A stretch of 64,000 bases of DNA from Rhytidiadelphus loreus (lineage: Eukaryota > Streptophyta > Bryopsida > Hypnales > Hylocomiaceae): contig OX344761.1 in NCBI GenBank assembly GCA_947034895.1, positions 36,034,863 to 36,098,862 of the forward strand, written 5' to 3'. This document shows, piece by piece, positions 11,153-24,273 of this stretch. Within the stretch, counting starts at the first letter, position 1, and every line of letters starts with the position of its first letter. The notes below the pieces were generated by a model, which was given only the letters and a program-made list of their open reading frames with translations, did no database searches and was not told the DNA's origin. Position numbers and translations under genes: made by a program.

Positions 11153-14100
11153 ATGGGAATCAGCAAGGCTGACGAGATGGATCACGAGGGCATCAACAAC
11201 CTCTTCTCCAGGTTCGAAATGGTCTAGTCCTGGTTGTAAATTTGCTTGCAATTCGGGTTTAGGGTTTCGGGTTTACGCGGGGTAGGTATTCATGGATTGT
11301 GTGACTCGCAGCCACAAGGAAGGCTTGGAAGCACCGGTCAAGACTGCGGTGGACAAGTTCCAGCTCCTGCCTGCTTTTCTGAAGGTGCGTGAACTGTTGT
11401 AAGGGTTTTAGGGATTTAGGGTTTCAGGGTTTGGCCATGGTTCTCGAATTTATTTTGCGCGTGCTTTCAGGTGCGAGGATTGGTGAAGCAGCACATCGAT
11501 TCATTCAACTATTTCATCAACTGCGAAATAAAGAAAATCATTCATGCTCAGGGAAACGAGAAAGTCACGTCGGATGTGGATGCCAATTATCACTTGAAGT
11601 ACGTATTTTCAGTCCTTGTTTAGGAAATCGGAGTTCCTCTGACAAGCAGCACGTTCTAGTTTTGGAATTGTGACTTAAATTCACGTGATCGCAGATACTT
11701 GGATATCTTCGTGGGTGAGCCGTGTGTGGAGCAAGACTACATTTATGAACCTATCACACCCCAGCAATGCCGACTCCGCGATATGACGTAGGTTTTCTTA
11801 CCTCAATTTTCTGTTTTATGAATCGAGAAAGTGAGGCACATTAGTTCAAAGTGTCTTATTGTTTAATGACTTAGCGTCCATCTACTTGAGTTTCAAGTCT
11901 CACTGTGCCATGTGGAGTATTCCTGATTCTAAATTCTGGTGTCTTTCATGCAGTTATTCAGCTCCGATCAGTGTGGATGTGGAGTATACTCGAGGGAAAG
12001 AGGTGGTTGTGCGGAAAGGGAAGGATGGGAAGCAAGAGGTATGCTTCTGTGTCTTCTTTATGCTTTACTAGGAACCTGATGCTGGTCTTGCAACTTGTTT
12101 TGTGCACAATGATTTTGTTCTTCAAATGCCATCATCGATGTTGGTTACTTTAGGTTTTCTTATTCTAGAGGCCTATGGGAATGACTCTTAGTTTGGGTAA
12201 AATACATAGGAAGATGCCTTTGACACACTTAACTGGAGAACTTACAGATTTATGGACTGTCAAATTTTGTTTGCTTTTTCACTATTCATATCTTCCTTAA
12301 TATTGTTCATTTTCTTAGTAAACTTACAAATGATAATGGAACGAGAGTAAATTCCTATGTGGGTCGTAATTGAGCTCTCATGCCTTCGAGATCAATGTCT
12401 CTGCAAATAATGAATTTTGGACCCTCAAATGTGTGAGGTCTCCAGTGATGTTCAAGGCTCAGAGGTTAATTTTGATTCTAAATTGAGAAGATAGTACCAC
12501 CAATATCTTCTGAGAAAGCTCATTTGATTTGCTCGCACTATGCCCACAGGGAAGCATTGTTATAGGGCGAATGCCCATTATGTTGCGAAGTTCTCGGTGT
12601 GTCCTTGCTGGAAAGAATGAAGCTCAACTTGCCAAAGCAGGTAGGATCATCGAGGGCTCGAGATTTTCCGCTATAACTTCATCCTGCATTCTGAAATGCA
12701 TAGCCAATTTTTAATTTTCTTTCTGATGTTTGTCTCTGTGTTTCGCAGGGGAATGCCCTCTTGATCCAGGTGGTTATTTTGTGGTCAAGGGAACTGAAAA
12801 GGTCAGTCCGCAGCTTCATTAACTCACTGTTCCCGCTCACCAAACTTTGGATGTGGTATCTTTCTTCCCTTTGTCGATTAATTTCGTGTTCTGTCGATTT
12901 GCAGGTGATCCTAATTCAGGAACAGCTCTCGAAGAATCGGATCATTATTAACACTGACAGTAGTGGCAAGTAAGGATGAAGTTCCATTCTGAATTCCTTG
13001 AGGGATTTTTTTTTTCGTTTTGTTGTTGACTGTTAACATCGTTGTTGGAAAGGGCTCTTGCAGATTTGAGAATTTTTAGATTTTCATTAATTAATCAAAT
13101 CATTACTTGCAGTGTGGCGGCATCAGTGACAAGCAGTACGCATGAAAGGAAGAGTAAGACGAACATGGTGGTGAAGCACGAGCGAATCTTTCTTCGCCAC
13201 AACACATTTTCTGATGATGTAATTCCTTAACATTTCTGCCAACCTAATTTTGATTACATCATTACAGAAATAGAACTCAGATTTCTTAGAGGTGTATTTT
13301 ATTAATAGAGGCTTTCTTTCGTAGATTTGCTAGGACGAAGTTACACACAAATATATATATATATATTGTTCTGAAAGTTAGTGCTCAAATTTGATTGTAG
13401 GTCCCCATTGTTGTGGTTTTAAAAGCAATGGGCATGGAGTCGGACCAAGAAATTGTGCAGATGGTTGGTAGAGATCCGAAGTATGCTGGAATACTTAATC
13501 CTTCACTACAGGTATGCTATCTACTATATGAATCCTGGCTCAACAACTGTTTTGGACCTTGTGGAAGTGACCCGATAGCCTACGTAGTAACTGGATTTGC
13601 AGAGATCTATTACCGGTATTGACATTCACTGTTGGATGTAGGAATGTGCTGCTCTTAAAATTTACACAAGTCACCAGGCGCTTGAGTATCTAGGCTCAAA
13701 GGTACTATACTTATTGCTCGTCTTTTGAAGATATATGTGCCATGCCCTTCCGTACTCTTTCTATGTAGAGGTCTACTTTACTCAGAATTGTCCATGCACG
13801 CGTTGGTCGTTGGGGCCTCTCATCAGTTCGTCTTGTTTATACATCACTTGCACTTATCCATGTTCAGGTTAGAAGCAGAAGCATGTTCGCCAAACAAAAG
13901 AGAACTAAGGTACTGTTTCGTTGGATTCCCAGAATATTTAGTATTGCATGTCTGCAAGTTAAATTGCACATGGCTATCAACTATGAGTTCCTCCTTATTG
14001 ATTACTCTGAGATTTTATGGAACAGGTGGATGAGGCTCGCGATATTCTTGCTACAGTGGTGTTGGCTCATGTTCCTGTACGTGCTCTAATCATGGATCCT

Positions 14101-17100
14101 GCTTCGTCTATGTCCATCTCGTAGTTGCATAGCAGAGTAATTGTTCGGTTTGCTAATCATGGGTTGCTGAAAGTTTCGACTTTGAACTTGCTCATTATGT
14201 TCGTTTGTGGTTGCAAGTCTAAGAGCAGGTTCATTGGACTAATTTACCTTGTCACTGATGATTTGGCAAATTGCCTGTCAAAAGAAGTAAAATATTGTTT
14301 TATTTCTTGTTTATCTCAGGTGCATCAATTCGATTTTCGATCGAAGTGTATATACATTGCAGTTATTATTCGTAAGATGCTGGAAGCAATGCTTAACAGT
14401 GAAGCTGTTGATGATATGGTTAGTGCTTACTGATTTTTATACTGTATGCCTGCAATTTGGCACATACTACTAATAGCATGAAATCAAATGTTTGTAGTCG
14501 ATTGTTTGGATTGGTCATCATTTTCCTGCTTTGGCTGGACTATTCAAACGAACCTTTTTATATAACCTGTGCTAAATGAAACACCCTGCATGATTTTGGT
14601 TTGCCTGAAGCTTTTCACATTCTGGCGTGTCACTTCTAATAAAAGCATCCCTTCAATTTCCCGTCTGTTCAGGATTACGTTGGAAATAAGCGGTTAGAGC
14701 TCGCTGGACAGCTGCTTTCGCTATTATTTGAGGTCTGATTCTTGTACTCACTTACCAACGACTCAGCTCATAATGTATGAATGCATAAGCATAAGAACCC
14801 CAAAGAGTTTGGCTATGGCAAAGCCTATACTTCCGTATCTGATTTTTTGAAGTTTAGCCTATATTGTATCTTATGAGATCCTAAGTATATGCTTTCTGCA
14901 TCCGTTTATGCGTTTGGGGTGGACTTGTATTTGTCCAATTATCGTTTGTGATATCTTCCATGATTCATAATCACGTGTCTTTGGTCCTGCAGGATTTGTT
15001 TAAGCGAATGAATGCTGAACTTAAGAAATCAATGGATGCCACGCTGAGTAAAGCAAACAGGTCTACTCAATTTGATATCATCAAGGTATATTCTCGGATG
15101 GCATTATGTTTTCGTAGTACACGTGTTTTCTTTTCTCGATTATAGGACACTATTTTTCACCATGGTCTCTTTGAACTCCTTACATTTTATTTTTCTTCGA
15201 GAAGCTTGTGCCAGAGCAACACCTTTTCTCTCGGCACGTACATTAACAGGAGGAATTGAAGCTGCTCTCTTTACGCGATGGCTTTGGCTTGACTAATGAT
15301 TATGAATCCTGTCAGCTTATAAGGGCGGATACACTGACCAATGGCTTGGAGCATGCAATCTCAAGTGGGAACTGGGCAGTGAAGCGATTTAAAATGGATC
15401 GGAAAGGTGTGACCCAGGTACATTTTTGCTATTAGCATTCATGCTTGCTTGCAATGGGTTGATTCAGCTTTTCTGAATTAGTTCGATACTTGCAGGTCCT
15501 GTTACTTCAGCTTAAAGTTAGCAGAACGGTGAGGCCGAGCTGACTTGTTAGTTTCGTATCATAGTAATCACACTGTCATCTTTGTAGGTGGTTTCAAGGC
15601 TATCTTTTATTGCTGCCCTGGGCCACATGACAAGGATCTCCTCCCAGTTCGAGAAAACCCGCAAAGTCAGTGGACCTCGAGCACTTCAACCCAGCCAGGT
15701 ATTAGAAGAGAATTAGCTTCCTTCAGAAGAGCACCCTGAGTTCTTTCACTCTATGTTGCTGGTTTAGACCTGTTATGGTGTGATAAGGACTCACTTCTTT
15801 GATGCTGAAAATGTTGTCGAGGACCGGTTAGTGTACTTTTATTTATTTATAATTACTGTTTGATCTATATTTGAATTTATTGTATTTCACTCCGTAGTTC
15901 TTGATCATCTGAGCTTTCATCTCTCTTTTATCTCTTTTTAATTTGAAATGGTGTATTGCACGTTGGGTGTAGTGGGGAATGTTGTGTCCTTGTGATACTC
16001 CAGAAGGGGAGGCTTGCGGACTTGTCAAGAATTTGAGTCTGATGACTCACGTAACCACTGATGAGGAGGAAGCTCCGTTGATTGAGCTGGTATGGTTCCT
16101 ATTATGTAGATGTAGGGATCAATTGATTTGCACTGGATGCTTTCGTATATGTTATCACTTTGATGGTTCCGTTTCAATGTTTATATTCTACAGAGGTTTT
16201 CGCATGTCCATGAAGTGAGTGTTTTAAGACTTTTGTTGATTGTGTTGACAGTGCACAACATTGGGAGTGGAAGATTTATCCTTGTTGTCAGGAGAGGAAC
16301 TCCATTCTCCCAAAACGTACATAGTGTTTTTCAACGGAACCATCCTGGGAGTCCATCGGCGTCCAAATGTATTTATCCACTTGACCTTTTCTCACCTATC
16401 TTCTTGGGACAGAGGACTAGTAATGAGTGACAGTGGCGTTTTTCAGTATTCAAAGTTGAATCATTACCATGACGCACATCGATCTACCTACGTTTCTGAT
16501 TTGGTGTTTGTGTCTCCAGCGATTTGCAGAGGTTTTGAGGAAACTGCGCCGGGCTGGCAAGATTGGAGAATTTGTGAGCGTGCACGTGAATCCTAAACAT
16601 GTATGTAGAAGAGTCATTGTGCACTTTGAATTCTCAATCTATAGATTTCATTCTCTATGTCAGGTTACCACATTCATTGTATTCAATTACTGTAAGCTCC
16701 ATTTTCTGATGGACTTGAGCTATTTTCGTTCGAACAGCGGAACATCCAAATCGCTGCTGATGGAGGCCGGGTTTGTCGCCCACTGGTAATAGCGGACAGA
16801 GGGGTATCTCGTATCAAGGAGCATCATATGAAGGAATTGAAGGTTTGTTAAAGCAGATGGCTCTATCACAAGCCCTATGTTGTAGAGCTTTATGTCTATT
16901 TATTCTTCGGAATTGTGGTGTATCTCTGGCGTGTTGAGATTTCTAGGATCGCTCCTTAAGAAATAGATTAAATGTGGGCAGATGTATTAGATGCGTGAAT
17001 GGCTTCTAGTTCCTTGATCACTTCTCAAATGATCGCTTAATGGCGTTCGAAGGGTTAAAGATCTTTCGTTTACTAGCGGTAATATTTGTGTACCCATCAA

Positions 17101-20100
17101 AATGTAATGGTTTAATGTCCAATGAGGACTGCGTTTTTTTGAATTCAGGATGGTTTTCGCAATTTTGACGATTTTTTACGCGAAGGTCTTGTGGAGTATC
17201 TGGATGTGAATGAGGAAAATAACAGCCTGGTCTGTTTTCTAGTTTCCTTATCCCTTTCGTGATTCAAAAAATGCCTTGCAAAAGAGAGTTGTCTGACAAC
17301 ATTGAATGTTGCTATTGTTTTTTCGATCGTCGTGATGTTGTGGTTGTGAGCGGCATCACTGACTCTAGTTTTGTGAGCTCCACCAGATCGCACTTTATGA
17401 AGGAGATTCTACACCTCAAACCACTCATATTGAAATCGAGCCCTTTACCATATTGGGTGTTTGTGCTGGCCTCATACCGTACCCTCATCATAATCAATCC
17501 CCCCGTAACACATATCAGGTACTGTTGACTCCTGCTACGATTCGCTGTTTCTCTCATCCAATTCCTGTGTTGGTTTTCTGTTTGAAATCATTGCTAACTG
17601 CTCTATACTGCGATTGACAGTGTGCTATGGGTAAACAAGCAATGGGAAATATAGCATATAATCAGGTGAGCTTGTTTCTCCCCTCCCCTGCTTTGATTCG
17701 ATTTCTTTATTTATTGCAACTCCCAACATGCTTCAAAATTTGGGTACATGATGATGCAGCTGCAAAGGATGGATACGCTGCTTTACCTCCTAGTGTACCC
17801 TCAACGACCACTGCTTTCTACCAAGAGCATTGAGCTGGTATGTCGAATTCCGCGTACTGCCGTTTTCCGGTTCCTGCATTCTCAATGTTGATTTAGTAGT
17901 ATAATATGGATCGTAGACAGCGGTAACACTTTGCCGGAGAGGCTGTGACCGAAGAGTAAGTACTGAATCATCCCAGCTTGTCTTTAGGTGCATACAATTG
18001 CGTGTAGGATATGTGTGCTTTAACGAGAGTGTCTTCTGAAGTTCTATTGTAACTGCAGGTTGGCTATGACAAGCTTGGGGCTGGGCAAAATGCAACCGTA
18101 GCAGTCATGAGTTACAGTGGCTATGATATTGAGGATGCTATAGTGATGAACAAGTCCTCTTTAGACCGAGGATTTGGTCGTTGTATCGTCATTAAGAAGT
18201 ATGCTCTTCCCCTTTGCTTGAGTGTGTGACTTTTCTCTCCTGCGTGTACGTTGAGTTGTATGGCTCATTGGACTGACGGACTCGGTTGTCGCAGGAGTGT
18301 AGTTCCTATGAAGAAGTATCCAAATCGTACTTCAGATCGAATCATGGCTCCCGAATTGCAAAGCTCGGCCAAGGGAGGTATCCAAGTCGTTGCCAGACAA
18401 CAGGTCAAGAGTCCATCTCGCCACTTATTTGTTGTTTCTCATGCCGTAGCAGGTTCATTTTGTATTATCCTGCCAAGCCCAGTACTGCTTATAACTAAAA
18501 CGGGCAGCTGCTCTAATCTGAGTTCTTGTTGTTCAGTTACAAGACCAAGATGGGATTGCTGCAGTTGGAGAGATGATACGGCAAGGAGACATTTATGTGA
18601 ACAAGCAAAGCCCAATCGATACCAGGAATAATGTCAACAATCCTATGGCAATGCCTGACTCGTACGTATTCTGTGTGCCGTTGCTGTAAATATGAAACCG
18701 CAGATCTCGATTTTGGTTTCTCGAGGATTGAGCCTTACCTTCAAACGCAATATAATTGAGATGCTGTTGAAATGATTAGCTCACTGAGATATTTATGAAC
18801 AGGGCATACAAGAGAACACCGCAAACCTACAAAGGAGCAGCTGGAGAAACTGCAGTTGTTGATAAGGTTTTACTCACAAGCAACGATGAGAACCACTTCA
18901 TCATCAAGTGTCTCATTCGTCAGACTCGACGTCCAGAGGTACTCGACTCTTCGTCGGTCTTTTCTTATGAGCTTTATCAGATTCCGCATTCTTTGAGTGC
19001 TTTTAAACTCATGATAAGAAATTTCGATGTCCCTCTAATTCTCATCACAAATTCTAGTGCACATTATTTTCTGTACACAATCCATTTTTTATTTTGAAAT
19101 GCACTGAAACGATGCTGGCTTTAATCTTTGTTTTGGTGCTTATCTTTGGGGTTTACAGGTTGGTGATAAGTTCAGTAGCAGACATGGGCAGAAGGGAGTC
19201 TGTGGAACCATCGTCCAGCAAGAAGATTTTCCATTTTCTGAGCGTGGGATCTGCCCAGATTTGATTATGAATCCCCATGGATTTCCCAGGTTTGCTTCCT
19301 CCAGTGAGATCTGAATGGAGTCGTTAGAAAGTACACTAGAGATCGAGCACTTACTTTTCGATCCCCGTCTCCTCATAAATTTGTATATTTCTCCTGCTTC
19401 CATTTTGTTTCAATAGTCCTATATTCACTCTACATGTCTTGCTAGCATCTCTCTCTTCGTGGTTTCATTATTTGCATTGGCTATACTGATATCGATTGCC
19501 GTCCTTGTTTTATGGCAGTCGAATGACCGTTGGGAAAATGATCGAGCTGCTAGGAGGAAAGGCAGGTTTGCATAATGGAAAGTTTCACTATGGAAGTGCC
19601 TTCGGCGAGCCCAGTGGGCATGCTGATAAAGTATCAACCATCAGGTACATGTCTCCAATGCTACGATTTGAGGCTTCTCTAATGCAGAGTCTTCGAACTT
19701 GAATTGCATGTAAACTTTTTTTAGTCCCCGGAGACGAGCAGCTCTTCCAATTACACTTGGTTTTGGGTGCATGGAATTCGTGAATCCTTGAATCCCGATT
19801 GAAGTCTGATCTTTTTGTGGTCTTTGTTCGACAGTGAAACGTTGGTGAGACACGGCTTCAATTACAGTGGCAAGGATTTTATCTATTCAGGTGTGCAATT
19901 TTAAGCATCCAGGCCTCGTTTCCTTTTCAAGTTCATGGCTCGTTCGTTTTGGGCGTATTTTGACTTCCAAACATTCTTGCAGGTATAACTGGGAATCCTT
20001 TGCAAGCGTATATTTTCATGGGACCCATTTATTACCAGAAGCTGAAGCACATGGTATGAAAGTTCCTTGGTAGCCTTCACGAAGGAGATTGAGTTGCCAT

Positions 20101-21019
20101 TTGTCACATTTGAAGTATGTGATTTCTAATATCCTTTATAGTTCATTTCGGATAGCCATGAGATGGGCTTTCTGGTTGTACAGTATGCCCTTACTGCTTC
20201 TGATGACATGATTTTTTTTTTTTTAACCAGGTGTTGGATAAAATGCATGCACGTGCTCGCGGTCCCCGTGTGGTACTCACAAGACAACCCACAGAAGGAA
20301 GAAGTCGAGAAGGAGGTAATTGAGTGTCCTCGTATACTATTCTATGTTGCAATTGATTATCATCCTGGCTGTTTTCTAAAACTCGGGCCTCTCTTTCTTG
20401 AAGGTTTGAGGCTTGGTGAAATGGAGCGCGATTGTTTGATTGCTTATGGTGCCAGCATGATGATATTAGAACGTCTTATGATATCCAGTGATCAGTTTCA
20501 AATCCAGGTTTGCTTTCTTGTCCACATTTTGAATAAAACTGTCATTTGTCCAGCTTTCGTTCTACTCGTCATTGTGACGGAACAGAATCTGATGGTTTTG
20601 TTGTTTCTGCGTCCCTTTGTCTCCTCTTGTGATGCACTAATTTGTAAGTTATCATGTTCTGGCAGGTGTGCACAAAATGTGGAATGATTGGCTATTACCA
20701 CCACAAACTTAAGATTTGTCTTTGCTCTACATGCAAGAGCGGTGATAACATTGCAACAATGAAACTTCCATATGCTTGTAAACTTCTATTTCAGGTCATT
20801 TTCTTTCACATTCTGTTCATTCGCTTGGCTGTTTCTGATGTTGGGATTTCCGTTCTTGTACATGCCTCCGTCATGCCTTTCAATGCAAGATTGCTGAGTA
20901 GAGAAAGATCGCTTCCTATCCTAGATTCATTGATATAAGTTTCTTCATTCTCTATTTATTGGTTACAGGAGCTGCAATCTATGAATATAGTGCCCCGCTT
21001 GCAACTGGCAGAAGCATGA
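11153..21019 (+). CDS. NRPC2: RNA polymerase III second-largest subunit (RPC2), 38 exons
   Basis: NRPC2 forms, with the largest subunit, the catalytic core of nuclear RNA polymerase III, which makes tRNAs, 5S rRNA and other small RNAs. Joining 38 exons through 37 GT-AG introns gives an unbroken frame of 1,166 residues, the usual plant length. Exons: 11153-11211, 11312-11384, 11471-11598, 11695-11787, 11954-12038, 12550-12640, 12749-12801, 12905-12969, 13113-13218, 13401-13511, 13642-13701, 13868-13909, 14026-14076, 14320-14418, 14673-14732, 14993-15085, 15316-15417, 15588-15698, 15973-16089, 16252-16368, 16520-16600, 16738-16842, 17149-17229, 17387-17518, 17621-17665, 17760-17837, 18059-18198, 18295-18403, 18537-18661, 18803-18938, 19159-19289, 19519-19644, 19835-19890, 19983-20053, 20231-20315, 20404-20507, 20666-20794, 20969-21019. 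Landmarks: protrusion ([20 protein letters not shown]), fork (from residue 458), the acidic pair E771-D772 in [17 protein letters not shown] near 920, and a C-terminal zinc site (C1109, C1112, C1127, C1130). The start has a strong GCCGCCATGG context. The Pol III class follows from direct similarity to plant and human RPC2. Confidence 0.95.
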
Positions 21020-22014
21020 GTTGTCTGATTGCCCCCACAGTTTTACCTAGTTTTTCATTTGGATGATAACCGGAAAATGGCAAAATCGGTTGCTGCATGG
21101 ATTGGTGTGCTGAAGTCGATCCTTTTCAAGCTCAGAGGAAGCCTGAATGATCATCGACTAGCCGGTTCTGTTGGGACCTGAAGCTGGTCCTCCATTCACG
21201 TATTCATTACACTAGCCTTGATATATAGATATTGTCAGTCCAGGTCATAACACAGTTCACCTACAGGGCTTGTGCATCTTGTCCCTTGTCGAGGAATTCA
21301 GAATGAAGTTTTAGTCGAGGCTAACTCCCAAGAGTGTACCATTCATTTGAAGGCTTCTAGAATTGCTCTAAAAGTCCCTTGAGTTTATGATGAAAGTAAT
21401 ATAATCTCCTTGACCCTCCATTTTCCCTTGAGAATCTGAGACATAAAAAACAGTTCTTGATTGTGGAACATGTTTGTTGCCCTGGTGGCTACGGCTAGTC
21501 TTAAATTCTTTTACTTCCATAACCATTCTTTGAATTCCGGAAATCTACCACTGTCACTTTGGCATGTTATAACCTTATTTTACATTCAAAATTCAAATGT
21601 CAAATTTGAAATTCAAATTCTTTTACTTTCATAACCATTCTTCACCAACTAAATATCTTTTGAAGCATGCCTTGAAAGCTAACCTCCTATGCTTACATAA
21701 AGGCATGGTCCTTTGACATGTTTCTTTAGGGCTTTGTTAGGGTGACTTTATATTAGGACTAGACCCAATTCTAATTCTATTGTTGACCCAATTTACAAAT
21801 TGATAAGGCCACCTCAAACTCGATCCAAATTCTAGAATTAGGCCTTGGTTAATGGTGTACCACTTTTTAACACTTGAGTTTGATTATTTGGTATCAAAAT
21901 AACACCATATAAGTGGCCAATGCATATGATACAAAAGAAGGTTTGTCTACCTTTTTATATAAAACCATAGTTTTCACTTTTGAAGATCCTAGCCCATCTA
22001 TTGCTTAATTTTGT
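21020..22014. other. NRPC2 3' flank and spacer
   Basis: The stretch holds the probable NRPC2 3' UTR, then AT-rich DNA. A ~25-base segment (CTTTTACTTYCATAACCATT) occurs twice, near 21510 and 21620. No gene is supported. Confidence 0.5.
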
Positions 22015-23320
22015 TGGTTTAGACATCAACAAATGATTGGGCTTTGATATAAAATGACCCTTATTCCCTAAAGATCCTCAAAACATGGTCAACATTGCAA
22101 AAATCAACATTTTCTTACAGAAAGGCTATACATCAATTTTTATTCACATTTTCGAACTTATATTTATTCTCCATTGTTATTGTATCCACCTATCAAAGGC
22201 AACATTTCATGCCAAATAATTATATAAAGCTAAAATAGGTGGTTTGGCAATTGTTTTTAGCATAAATAAATAAAATTTATTTTGGAAGTTTTTGGTTACC
22301 TTCATAGCCAAAAGGTATAATATTGGAGGCACATACAAAACATTGGAATATTAGGGCCATGCAAACAAGCCTACACGGTGGAGGATAGTAATTTTACAAG
22401 ACTAAAAATGCATTCACACTTCATGCAAAACGAGGTTAGGGTTTGAATGGAGTGGCGAAAGAGCTTCACTAAATGTTTGTTTGTTTTTAATTCCCTAAAT
22501 GTTTGTTTGTTTTCCTAATCTCAATTTTAAAAATCGAATGAAAAGAAAACCCATTTGATATTTGAATTTAGATGTCCCAATTCCTATCAATCTATTTCAA
22601 CTTGCGACTAGCATTACAAGTTAAAAACGATCTGTTAAGTAACTCTTCCTTCAATTTGTATGTGCAAACAAAATCAAAACTCACTACAGTAACAAAAGTG
22701 AAGACAATGTATTACAAAGAAATAATTGAAGGTGCATTTCATGCATTATCCCATTGCAACCGATATATACACTATCTAGAGTAATTATTACGTCCAGCCT
22801 TTGCATATCTGAAAACTAGCAACACGAAATTACACGGCCAAAGACTTCACACAAGTATAGACACCTATGGTGTAGTTGATTGACAAGAATTCAAATTTTT
22901 GGAAAGAGTCCACAAGTTTACAACAGGAAATACTCATTTTTGCTTTCCTATTTTTTGAAAGTGAAGAATTCACTCATGAATACCGACTCACGGGACGACA
23001 TAACCACTCATTTTTGCTTTCCTATTTTTTGAAGGTGAAGAATTCACATGAATACCGACTCACGGGACCACATAACATTGTATGACTAGTCAACTTAGTT
23101 AGTGGTCGCCCCACACCTTGAATTCACACTAGGGCCCTAAAATCCACAACTACAAGGTGAAGAATTCACTCATGGATACCGACTCACGGGACCACATAAC
23201 ATTGTATACCGACTGGTCAACTTAGTGGTCTCCCCACAACCTTGAATTCACACTAGGGCCCTAAACTCCACAACCAGAAGGTGAAGAATTCACACGAGTA
23301 TTGACACATGGAAATAGCCA
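22015..23320. repeat. Old paralogous spacer block, copy 1
   Basis: This block is alignable, with many changes, to 37638-39345. Shared landmarks are TTTAGACATCAAC at the left end, AGGCAACATTTCATGCCAAA, a GCTAAAATAGGTGGTTTGGC segment, AAATGTTTGTTTGTTT, GATGTCCCAATTC and the ACCGACAC/ACCGACTCAC blocks at the right end. The other copy is about 400 bp longer because of one transposon insertion. The part from 22410 on is also present, almost unchanged, from 44778 in the young duplication. The open frames here are not credible genes. Confidence 0.75.
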
Positions 23321-23340
23321 ATCAAGGGGCCCACATGACA
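22963..23340. repeat. Degenerate ~123-bp tandem repeat upstream of PAL copy 1
   Basis: GAAGAATTCA recurs at 22963, 23037, 23159 and 23283, giving spacings of 74, 122 and 124 bp. Most units also hold ACCGACTCACGGGACCACAT, and two hold a TTGAATTCACACTAGGGCCC block (23119 and 23243). The array ends about 600 bp upstream of the probable TATA box, so it could influence the promoter, but nothing in the sequence proves that. Confidence 0.75.
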
Positions 23341-23865
23341 TTGAATGAATGACCAGGCAATGGTCTCCCCCATGTTGGGAATTGAAGGTATAATTATGCT
23401 TTGCTAGATGCCTACAAGAGGGAGGGATGGCTTTTCAGTGACTTCGAGGATGGGGGCTGGGTGACGGGCCCTAGAAGACCATTTTAGTGTTCATTGTAGG
23501 GGTCTCCTTTTCAAGGATGCCAAAAGCACCCACCTGTCAATGGAAATGGTCCATGTGTTTCACGAGAAAAAAAATGAAAAAAATAAAGTGCTCTCCGCCT
23601 GCCTCATTGACCAGTAAACAATGTTAGGCCAGCCCAGCCAGGGTTCGGTCGGTAACTGACCAGTCCCTTTGTTAGGGCAGCCCCTACTGTACCACGAACG
23701 CAACACCCCCAACAAAGCCAGTCCGCTCCGGCTTTTCAACGAGTCCTCCCATGAGGAAATCCGGACCCCAGACTTTGAATTTGCGAGAGGTCCCCATGCA
23801 AAGCGTTTGTGTGTCAACGGGGGTCAAAAGGTGGAGCTCCTCGTCCGCGGTCCACACGGGAAGGG

Positions 23866-23873
23866 TGACGTCA
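23866..23873 (+). promoter_or_regulatory. TGACGTCA palindrome, bZIP-type site, PAL copy 1
   Basis: A perfect TGACGTCA lies 66 bp upstream of the probable TATA box. This palindrome is the classic high-affinity site for TGA/CREB-type bZIP factors, which act on stress-responsive plant promoters. Its position is right for a proximal element. Function is inferred. Confidence 0.55.
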
Positions 23874-23939
23874 TGGTGGACAGCACAGTACTAGGAGTCA
23901 GTTGCAGCGTCAACAGCCTCGATATGGATTGTGGAATCG

Positions 23940-23946
23940 TATAAAT
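23940..23946 (+). promoter_or_regulatory. Probable TATA box of PAL copy 1
   Basis: TATAAAT lies in GC-rich surroundings 334 bp upstream of the PAL start codon. Transcription would start near 23970, leaving a 5' leader of about 300 bases that ends in five ATTC repeats (24253-24272) directly before the ATG. Confidence 0.55.
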
Positions 23947-24273
23947 CCCGACCTTGGCAGTGCAAAGCTTGTAACTCAGTTCCAGCCTTCCATTGCTCCG
24001 ATCGAAGACTGCAAGCTTCCCTCCTCTTCATCGACCAGCTTGAGCTCGAAGGACTGCGCTGGAATCTGAAAGCCTCTGCATTGACGGACCACGTACAGTT
24101 TGTAGAATTGCAAGGAGTTTGCCTCAGACCTCGTCCATTCGAGGATCGATTGATTGATCAATAGACAATATTTACTCCGAAATTCACCCGGCCAGGTCGA
24201 CCGGTAGCAGGTTGAACAAGCCAGCTTTGGGAGCTGAAGGACTGACGCTTCCATTCATTCATTCATTCATTCC

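Noticed and set aside
22572..23085. Two ~70-codon frames in the PAL upstream spacer (also at 44940-45453)
   Set aside because: They fall in repeat sequence, and the diverged paralog at 38.8-39.3 kb does not keep the frames.
22019..23340. CRISPR-like spaced repeats
   Set aside because: The repeat units are long, diverged and unevenly spaced, and the sequence is a eukaryotic nuclear genome.
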